Below are positions 56,811-64,000 of a stretch of DNA of 64,000 nt, piece by piece. Positions within the stretch are counted from its first letter, which is position 1. Each line of letters begins with the position of its first letter. Under the pieces are notes generated by a model. The model was not told the origin of the DNA and did no database searches. It was given only the letters and a program-made list of their open reading frames with translations. The stretch spans positions 5,833,447 through 5,897,446 of the forward strand of contig JALPQD010000053.1 in the NCBI GenBank assembly GCA_023101885.1. The letters are read 5' to 3'. Both the position numbers and the translations under genes were made by a program. Source of the stretch: Typhlomys cinereus (taxonomy: Eukaryota > Chordata > Mammalia > Rodentia > Platacanthomyidae).

Positions 56811-57059
56811 TTTAAAAGGTTGATGGTCTGGGCAATCCATTTCCCTAGAGGCCTCAGCAGGCCTGGCGGCTGCCTGGGATTATTCTTCCATCTGTCCTAA
56901 AATAGGCAGTGCCCCAAGTCCGGAAGAGGGGACCACTCTCACTGGAGAGAGGAGAAGCTGCATCCAGCAACGGTGGGAGGGCCAGGAACCTGACCCCAGA
57001 CAGATCCACGCAGTCTGACCTCCCAGTCCCCCCACCCTATCCGGGATGTAAATAAACAA

Positions 57060-57440
57060 GAACAATCAGTTTCTCCTGCTTCCTGTTCCCATTGTTCTTC
57101 TCTGCTTCTTATCAGCAAGGGATTCACTGTGACTTCTTTCTCCAATGTTAAAATTCCATTTAAAAATAAATTGACTCCCTGAGCTGTTTGCACCCGCAGC
57201 TGTGGCTGTCCAGAGCTGGACTGCATTTCACATTTAACTGGACGATGTTTGCCTGACAGGTTCTGAGCTTTCATATATAAAGCAATACAGTGATGTTTGA
57301 AGAACCTGAATCTAACTTTCATCATTCTCTCTGCTCCAGTCCCACATCTGAAGCCCATAAAGAAGTAACTTTCTAGCAGGTGTCAGTTACTCGGAGGGTG
57401 TTATTTATAGCTTTTGACTGGAATACTGCCGACTGTAAAT
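57060..57440. promoter_or_regulatory. Candidate conserved element with MEF2- and SOX-like motifs
   Basis: Repeat-free sequence containing TTATTTATAG at 57401-57410, an exact fit to the MEF2 consensus YTA(A/T)4TAR, ACAATCAG and CATTGTTC SOX-like cores (about 57,061 and 57,091), a GCAGCTGTGG E-box (about 57,198) and ATATATAAAG (about 57,274). Inferred from motifs only. Confidence 0.3.
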
Positions 57441-57529
57441 CCAGGCAGGAAATGCCAGGAGGAAAAGCCAAGAATTTGCTTCTGAAAAGAAGCATTCCAG
57501 CGATTAAAGGAACGAAAGAAATTAAGTGC

Positions 57530-57530
<1 letters not shown>

Positions 57531-57564
<34 letters not shown>
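57531..57564. repeat. (TG)n microsatellite
   Basis: About 17 TG units. No SINE body beside it. Confidence 0.95.
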
Positions 57565-57565
<1 letters not shown>

Positions 57566-58822
57566 ATGTGGGTGGGTATCATTTGCATATGTGTATATAG
57601 TTTCACACATATTCATGAATGATGTGTGCACGTGTATGTTACAAGGTCAGTTACACATCACTTTCTCATGGCTTTCAGACCAGAGGTGCTTTTTCTTTAC
57701 ATCCATCTGTTGGTCCTATGTCATCAATGATTAAGCTCTAACACCACGGCTCTTCCAGAATTTGCCTCTCTGGGTAGAGACAGATGGTATCGCTCTTGAA
57801 CTCAGGGTTTTTCTCTTTGCCTCTGATGTTGCTGGTCACTTCAGGAAGTTGTCTCGGCTCTCAGGTGCTAAACCTGCTCGGTGTGCACAGGAATTTCCTT
57901 GGCATGCATCTTGTCCTTGTTGCATGACTCAAGCCACGCTCCTCGGCAACGCTGCAGATGCTTCTGATTTCACAGTGGCAAGCGTGTGTGGGGTGTCCTT
58001 TTTAGCAGCAGGGAACTCAATGTCTGAACATCGCCTCGCTTGTAGATTTCCATACATGCGGCTGAAGGGATATTCGCGTTTCCTAAAACGCCTGGAGGCC
58101 ATGTGTCAGGGGCCGCTCCTCTTTCTGCTGGTGTCCACCATTTGGGGGGATTATTTGTTGCATAATGGTTTCCTAGCAGAAAGGAAACTTCATGCTTTGG
58201 CCATGGTGGGTCTGAGAAAGGCCCAGAGAGAAGAACTCCCAGAGTGGAACTGAGCAGGAGTGTAGGAGGATGGGATGGGTATCCCACCAGGGAGAGATTC
58301 TCTTCTCCAGGGGAGCATGCCTAGAGATTAGCTCCTGGCCTGAGAGGCCTAAGGCTCCACTCCAACTTCTGTCCTCCTCCTCCTCAGAAAGGGGCCCATC
58401 CCAGCACCACATCCCGGTCAGGGGCGCCTGCCTGCAATTGGCTGGCTACCTTGTTCATTTTAATGTGGCTAGATTTTTTTTTTTAAGATGAATCACAGGT
58501 AATTTTTTTTTCACTGCAGAATTAAGTGACTGGCAGTCTTATTTTCTACAACTAGCTGATTGATTTAAAAGAGAGGGTAAGTCAAAACTCTCCTCTGGGA
58601 CTTTTCATGATTTAATACTTTAGACAAATCCAGGTCAGCCAATCACGAGACAGTGCTCCGCAGAGGTAGGGAGGTGAAGAGTGGAGCTGGGACTTGGCCC
58701 ATGGGCTTTTACATTTGCATGACTCCCGGGACAGAGGCTCATGAGGAGCTATTAGAAGTCATTCTGATATTTTAGGAGGCTTCAACAGGTCATCTTGCTG
58801 CTTAACAAATTATCTGTACTTA

Positions 58823-58826
<4 letters not shown>
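57565..58826. other. Single-copy-like sequence with an unrecognised open frame
   Basis: The plus-strand frame at 57762-58253 is open for 163 codons but begins at TTG, not ATG, and has no recognised domain. I do not call it a gene. No repeat family was seen. Confidence 0.4.
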
Positions 58827-58875
<49 letters not shown>

Positions 58876-58995
58876 GGTCAGAGAACAAGTTTAGAGAATT
58901 AGTCTCTCTTTCCAACTTGTGGGTTCTGGGATCTTAATTCAGATTTCCCGTCTTGGCATAAGGTGGTTTACCTACTGAATCATCTCTGAGGCTCT
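58827..58995 (-). repeat. B4-type SINE with GT tail, minus strand
   Basis: A (GT)n tract (58,827-58,874) is followed by 'CTTTCCAACTTGTGGGTTC', 'TTAATTCAGATTTCCCG' and 'TTTACCTACTGAATCATCTC', the reverse-complement SINE layout ending in a tRNA-like head. Confidence 0.55.
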
Positions 58996-59206
58996 CTACT
59001 TGCTTTTAAAGGAAAGATATTTTTCCGCTTTATATTAACCTTAAAGCATTCTGGTGGCTTACATTTATGAAAAGCTCACAGACTGTTTTTCTCTTTCTGA
59101 GATGGTGTTTCTGTTATTTATTTTTCCAGATTGGAGTTCAAATCTAGGGCCTTGATGCTGTTGTCAGTGCTATTCCATTAATCCAAATGGTCAGTCGTTG
59201 TGATCA

Positions 59207-59724
59207 TTTTAGGTGTCAAAATTGGTTAAGAGGTGCCCAAATAATTGGTGAACCATCCATGGGTGTGGCTGGGAAGGATTTTCTGGAAGACATTGACATA
59301 TTTGAATCAAGGGATTGATAAATTATCCATTTTCTTCAATATGGGTGGACACTATTCACCTAAGAATGCTTAGACAGAATAAAAGGAAGAAAAAAGAAGA
59401 AATATATTTCTCTATATTCTCTCTCTCTCTCATTCTCTTCTTTCTCACTTTTCATCTTTGACACTGGGCTCCTGGGCATCAGACCTTTGGTCTCTGGAAC
59501 CTACAGCAGGGGTCACCCCCTTCGCACCCTCACCTGCCCTGGGTTCACAAACCTTTGGGGGCACTTCTGAAGTCTCTTCTGGCTCCCAACCTTGCAGCTG
59601 GGAGACTGAGAAACTGTTTAGCTTTCAGAAACACATGAGCCAATTCCCACCATAAATTTCCCCTTCCATCTCTCTAGATATCTTATTGAGTCTGTTTCTC
59701 TGGAGACCTCAGACTTAATACACT
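59207..59724 (+). repeat. Old mammalian interspersed repeat, plus strand
   Basis: Starts 'TTAGGTGTCAAAATTGG', continues 'CCATGGGTGTGGCTGGGAAG' and 'GAATCAAGGGATTGATAAA', and ends 'CACATGAGCCAATTCCCACC', 'ATAAATTTCCCC' and 'TGTTTCTCTGGAGACC' with 'TTAATACAC'. The same end occurs at 48592. It resembles a mammal-wide ~500-bp repeat. The class name is not assigned. A small TC tract lies within it. Confidence 0.6.
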
Positions 59725-60756
59725 TTCTCTGGACTTTGTAGCATCTGGATTTTCTCACGATTTATGCTTTTTGATAAATGATATTCATTAGAAAGCGAAT
59801 CCTAAGAGATTTAAGTTTTACTCCTTTGCCAGTTCCTCTCTTCTAATTTGGAGTCAGGGGAGGGAAGTCATCTCCTTTCCTCCACTACCTCCACCCACAC
59901 TGGCTCACATGACAGGCCAGTGGACGACAGGTGAGTTTTCAAGTGATTCAAGCCATAAGATTGGCAGGAGCTTTTGGAAATGAGACAACTCCAATTGGGT
60001 GCATGCAATATGTATGTATTTGGTCTTTCTTTATAGTGCACCATAATCCGGAATTCAGTTTTGGGTAAAGAGAGAGATGAATAGCTACTTAGAGCCTGCA
60101 CTGGACAAATGTGTCTCTGGCAGCTCAGCCAAACATATAGGAGCTCTTGCATCCAAACATTGGCAGCCGAAGCATCATTTGACCTTAAATTTGGTTGGTA
60201 TTGCTTTTTAGAGACCTAGGAGACCGTGATATTAATAGTCCTGACTCTCTGAGCAAATGTTCTCAGAATGCCTTCTGGAGGTTTCCAATCTTACCAACTG
60301 ACAGTCCTGCCAAACAATTCCATGATGAAATAAATCACTGAGGCAAAAAAGAATGTTATCAACTAGGACAGGTGGCGAAGAAGTAAATTAGATGCCTGTT
60401 TAGATCCACTGGCCTAACGCAAGGAAGCCAGTGAATTCAGCGGACCCTGAAGAGTCTACTTCCTGTGTGGGACTCTGCTGTTGATTTGTCTAATGAAACA
60501 GGGTCAGGAATCCTTGACTTGCTGACTTCAGGGAGGTCTCTGGTAAGTTTCTTTCCTCTTCTCAGAATACTCCAGAATGAGAACCTTAAAGTACAGAGCA
60601 CAGAGCATTCATGGCCACAGTCCAAATGTTTCCCTTTCCTCAAGAACTGCTTCCAGCCCCAAGTCACCATGGACACCAGGTCAAGGCCGCCATGTAGCTG
60701 CTCAGAAGTTTTGGTTAGCGTTGATTCTTTTGTTTTCTGTATATCGTGCCACACAC
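59725..60756. other. Single-copy-like sequence
   Basis: No recognised repeat or gene. Confidence 0.4.
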
Positions 60757-60775
60757 ATGTGTGAGTGTATGTGCG

Positions 60776-60839
<64 letters not shown>

Positions 60840-60962
60840 CATTGTGTGTCATCCTAGAGGCCCAAGGGTGACTTCGGAATCCTCCTGCATTGCTCTACCT
60901 TGTTTCTGCTTTGCTCTGGGATTTTCCAGATTCCACCTTCCAGGCCCAGAAGTGAAATCATT
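60757..60962 (-). repeat. tRNA-headed rodent SINE, minus strand, cut by LINE-1
   Basis: A GT then GA simple tail (60,771-60,839) is followed by body blocks 'GAGGCCCAAGGGTGACTTCG', 'TTTGCTCTGGGATTTTCC' and 'CACCTTCCAGGCCCAGAAG'. The sequence then changes abruptly into the LINE-1 tail, so the head half is missing here and may lie beyond the right edge of the window. Confidence 0.75.
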
Positions 60963-60963
60963 T

Positions 60964-61780
60964 CTTTTTTTTAACTATTATTCTATTTTTCTAGTTTTAC
61001 AAGCGTATTCAATACTTATCCCCGATTCCCTTCATCCCCCCTCCCTCCCATCGCTTCATCAATCCATCCTATTCCCTTCCACCCTCCTGCCTATCTGCAT
61101 CGAGGGATCCCAGAGTTCCCTTAGACTTGTCTACTCTTGTGGGGGTTTAGGCCTCTTGTGACATACCAAGTTGCCTCTCTTCTGGCCACCCCACTGATAA
61201 GGGCATTTCCCTTCTCTCATCCAGCTTTAAGTCCCCAGGGTTTCCACTGTGTGTTCTTATCTCTTTTGAGTTCCTTGATAGTCTGTCTATGGGGGCATGT
61301 TGGTACCTCAGTCATGATGTAGGTCTGATAAGGACAAGTCTCACTGCAGTGAGTTCCTAGACACAGTAGTCCTGCCTTGAATGTAATGTCTTGTTCAACA
61401 GTTAACCTTCCCTTCTTTAGGTTCTTTCAATCTTACCACCTCCCAATTCCGCAAGGTTCCCTAACCCTTAGGATGGGGAGAGATTAGGTTGGCCTGATTC
61501 TGGGTGAGCATTGCTAGGTCACCAGTACTCTGCATTATAGCTGGCCATTGTTGTCTACTTCACTGCTCTTCTGCTGCCCTAGGCTGCATACTGTCAGGGT
61601 GTTGAGATCCTCTATTGTAGCAGAAGACTTGTAGGCTGAGTGTTAAGAATTCTTCAAATCTATGGGTATTTATATATAGCAGATATTTACAAAGCAGTTT
61701 TGTGTACTGTCTTTCTACCTATAGGTTCATTAGCTGTTTTTCTCTATTGATCTATTTCCTTCCCTTTACGTTTTTTTAAA
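60964..61780 (-). mobile_element. LINE-1 tail (intermediate family), minus strand
   Basis: A T-rich start, CCCTCCCTCCC tract, 'GGCCACCCCACTGATAAGG', 'CATCCAGCTTTAAGTCCCC', then 'AGGATGGGGAGAGATTAGG' shared with the younger LINE-1s, and 'CTCTATTGATCTATTTCC'. In the sister copy at 38690 the last block is followed by 'TTTAGGTTCTTGTTC'. Here it is replaced at about 61,780 by the tail of another LINE-1. Confidence 0.7.
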
Positions 61781-62845
61781 AATAAATAATGTATTTATTT
61801 ATTTATTTATTTATTTATTCCCCCCTCACCCCGCTCATACACACGTAATAGGTACCCTGGTCCCCTCCCTCCCTCCGCCCTTCCCTGTACCTCCTTGCTT
61901 CCTACCTCCTTTTTCCCTCCCTTTCCCCCCTCCCTCCCTTTCTCCCAGTGCCCCCTCCCCCCATCCCTGGAGCATCAAACTTTCCTCTGGGTCCTTCTCT
62001 TTGATGAGGTGTAAGGACTCAGTGACATTTCCTAGAATTCTTTCTTGTGTTCCCCTGAAGTATAGGAACACTATTGTGGCTGTTAATTCCTTGCTTCTAA
62101 GGATCCTAGTGCCTTTAGTCCATGCTAGACTTTGAGGGGTCAATGATATGTTGGCCTTTGCGCAGATCATGCAGAGTCCTATTATGACTGCTTCAGCCCT
62201 AACTTGTGTGGAATATCTTGCATATCATTACTCCTCCCATCCTCGTGATCTTACAATCTTACCGCCCCCTCTTCCACAAATTTCCCTGAGCTTCAGGATG
62301 GGGAGAGATTAGGCAGGCTTGATTCCAGGTGGTTGATATAGAGTCTCTGATGTTCTGAATTATAGTTTGTTGATTTTTTTTCAATTTTGCTGCTCCTGCA
62401 ATACTCTTGGCTCTATCCTGATGAGTATTGGATGTCACCCCCTGGCCAGAGATAAAAAGCTATTAAAATAGAGTCTTATTATAAGAGTAGATTCAAAGGT
62501 AGATGGAATAAGAGTAGGAGACCGCGGTGAGTGGGGGGGGGCGTCAGTCTGCCATTTGCACAATGGTTATCTTCTATCTGCCAGACTGTATGCCCTCCCT
62601 TTCTGGTAAGATCATACCTCATCAGTTGCAAGTGGCCAGGAAAGAAAGTCTGTGAGCTTAACCAGATGTCTCATTACTTACTTGCAGTCCATGATGGTGT
62701 CCTATTTTCTCTGCTGTAGCATGATCCCCTCTCTCCTTGTTGCTGGAGGGACCCTCCTTAACCTTCCCTCCTGTTTATAATCTTTGTAATTACTGTAGGT
62801 ATTACAGAGATTTATCTTTGAGTATGTCACTAAATGGGTTTGGTA
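61781..62845 (-). other. LINE-1 3' UTR (second element)
   Basis: Contains a C-rich plus-strand run (about 61,820-61,970), the complement of the LINE-1 polypurine tract, and the shared 'GGATGGGGAGAGATTAGG' block near 62,297. Confidence 0.8.
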
Positions 62846-64000
62846 CTAGGATCCACCTATTAGGGAGTACATATGGTGCTTAATTTTCTGTGTCTGGGAT
62901 ACTTCACTCAATATAATTGTTTCTAATTCCATCCATTTCCCAGAAAATTCCATTAATTCATCATTTTTGATGGCAGAATAGTATTCCATTCTATAAATGT
63001 ACTATATTTTCCTTATCAACTCGTCAACCTTTGGACATTTGGGTTGATTCCATGACTTTCCTATTGTAAACACTGGTGCTATATGAACATGGTCATACTT
63101 GTGCTATAGAGGTGAATTTTTGCTCTATGGGGGGTTATTCCCAACAGTGGACTAGCAGGGTCATATGGCATTTCAATGTTTAACTTCTTAAGTATCGCCA
63201 GACGGCTCACCAGAGTGGTTGTATGAGCCTGCATTCCCACCAGCAATGTAGGAGAGTTCCCTTCTCTCCACATCCTCTCCAGCATTTAGTGTTGTTTGTA
63301 TTGTGGATTTTTGCCATCCTGACCAGGGTGAGATGATATCTCAGGGAGGTTTTGATTTGCATTTCCCTGATGGCTAAGGACGTGGAGCATTGTTTAAGAT
63401 ATTTGTTAGACATTTTAATTTTGTCCTTGGTAAAGTTTCTTTTAAGTTCCAAGGTCCACTTTTTAATTGGCCCATTTGTTTCCTTGGTGTTTAGTTTTCT
63501 AAGTTAGTTGTGCACTCTGGATAATAGAGCTCTATCAGATATGTGGTTAGTGAAGATTTTCTCCCATTATGTGGGTTGCCTTTATGCTCGAGTTACAATC
63601 TCTTTATCTGAATAGAACCTCTTTAATTTCATAAGATCCCATCTGTTGAGTGTTGGTTGTATTGACTGTGCTATTGGATTTCCGATTAGGAACTGTTGGC
63701 CTAGTCCAATCAGCTCAAGGGAGTTCCCTACCCTTTCAACTAAGGTTTTTATAGTCTCTGGCCTTATATCGAGGTCCTTGATCCATTTGGAATTAAGTCT
63801 TGTACACGATGACAAGTATGGGTCCAGTTTTAATCTTCTGCATGTGGACATCCAGTTTTGCCAGCACCATTTGTTGAAGATGCTGTTCTTTTTCCATTGG
63901 ATTTTTTGGGCCCCTTTGTCAAAGACAAAATGGCTGTACTTGTGTGGGCTTATTTCTGGGTCTTCAACCCTTATCCATTGATCTGTGAGTCTATTTTGGA
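62846..64000 (-). pseudogene. LINE-1 ORF2 C-terminal part, frameshifted
   Basis: The stop codon lies at 62846-62848, at the end of a sequence equivalent to the MYSLIGGS terminus of the first element. Open pieces at 63079-63285, 63207-63452 and 63582-63851 cover the zinc-knuckle-like motif [18 protein letters not shown] and the [18 protein letters not shown] segment, but in different frames, so several frameshifts separate them. The RT domain, if present, lies beyond the window. The product would be non-functional. Confidence 0.85.

Larger units (their letters stand above)
61781..64000 (-). mobile_element. Second recent-type LINE-1, minus strand, runs off the window
   Basis: 3' UTR and ORF2 C-terminal sequence align block for block with the element at 24828, but with many more differences and frame breaks. 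(TTTA)n marks the tail at 61,795-61,819. It sits inside the LINE-1 tail at 60964. Neither the 5' end nor the flanking duplication is in view. Confidence 0.85.

Noticed and set aside
57762..58253. 163-codon plus-strand open frame in single-copy DNA
   Set aside because: Its first codon is TTG rather than ATG, the composition shows no domain or signal peptide, and a frame this long is expected by chance in 64 kb of about 45-50% GC DNA.

Overview
The window is mammalian nuclear DNA, almost certainly from a myomorph (mouse-like) rodent. The reasons are the 7SL-derived B1 elements, tRNA/ID-type and B3/B4-type SINEs, rodent MaLR LTRs, Lx-like LINE-1 3' ends and a rodent-type LINE-1 ORF2. I cannot name the species. 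No host protein-coding gene, exon chain, tRNA or rRNA gene could be supported. The only convincing long coding sequence is LINE-1 ORF2. The window reads as a gene desert or a very long intron, filled with layered transposons and separated by stretches that may hold conserved regulatory elements.

Layout. 1-3.2 kb: a SINE, single-copy sequence with an 18-bp SOX-type palindrome and a CTG repeat. 3.2-5 kb: two copies of a rodent medium-reiterated repeat (called REP-A here), one carrying an ERV1-like solo LTR. 7-16.7 kb: SINEs, REP-A copies, MaLR LTRs and an Lx-like LINE-1 3' end split by a younger LINE-1 tail with a 13-bp target-site duplication. 17.2 kb: a 23-bp minisatellite. 18.7-23.3 kb: SINEs, MaLRs and an AT-rich homeodomain-motif block. 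24.6-31.1 kb: the centrepiece, a full-length minus-strand LINE-1 (24,828-30,916) that cut a MaLR LTR in two and is flanked by a perfect 14-bp duplication. 31.4-50 kb: more REP-A, SINEs, MaLRs, microsatellites and a second candidate regulatory block near 40.6-41.0 kb. 50.9-54.5 kb: an Lx-like LINE-1 tail and two decayed fragments of ancient mammalian LINE-1. 55-60 kb: mostly single-copy sequence with a B3 element and a REP-A relative. 60.8-64 kb: a nest of SINE, older LINE-1 tail and younger LINE-1 that runs off the right edge.

How the parts relate. The full-length LINE-1 has a CpG-rich 5' region with a 254-bp repeated unit, an ORF1 broken by frameshifts, an ORF2 endonuclease with an internal deletion, and an uninterrupted 966-codon reverse transcriptase/C-terminal ORF. 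As it stands it should be immobile. LINE-1 machinery is known to mobilise SINEs in trans, so the tRNA-headed SINE recurring here (at least eight copies, often ending in CA/GT microsatellites) is plausibly its dependent. The nesting orders insertions in time: MaLR and Lx-like layers first, then the intermediate LINE-1 tails, then the recent LINE-1s.

Limits: family names come from reading similarity by eye. Edges of old repeats are approximate, commonly by about 20-50 bp, and proposed regulatory blocks are hypotheses without alignment support.
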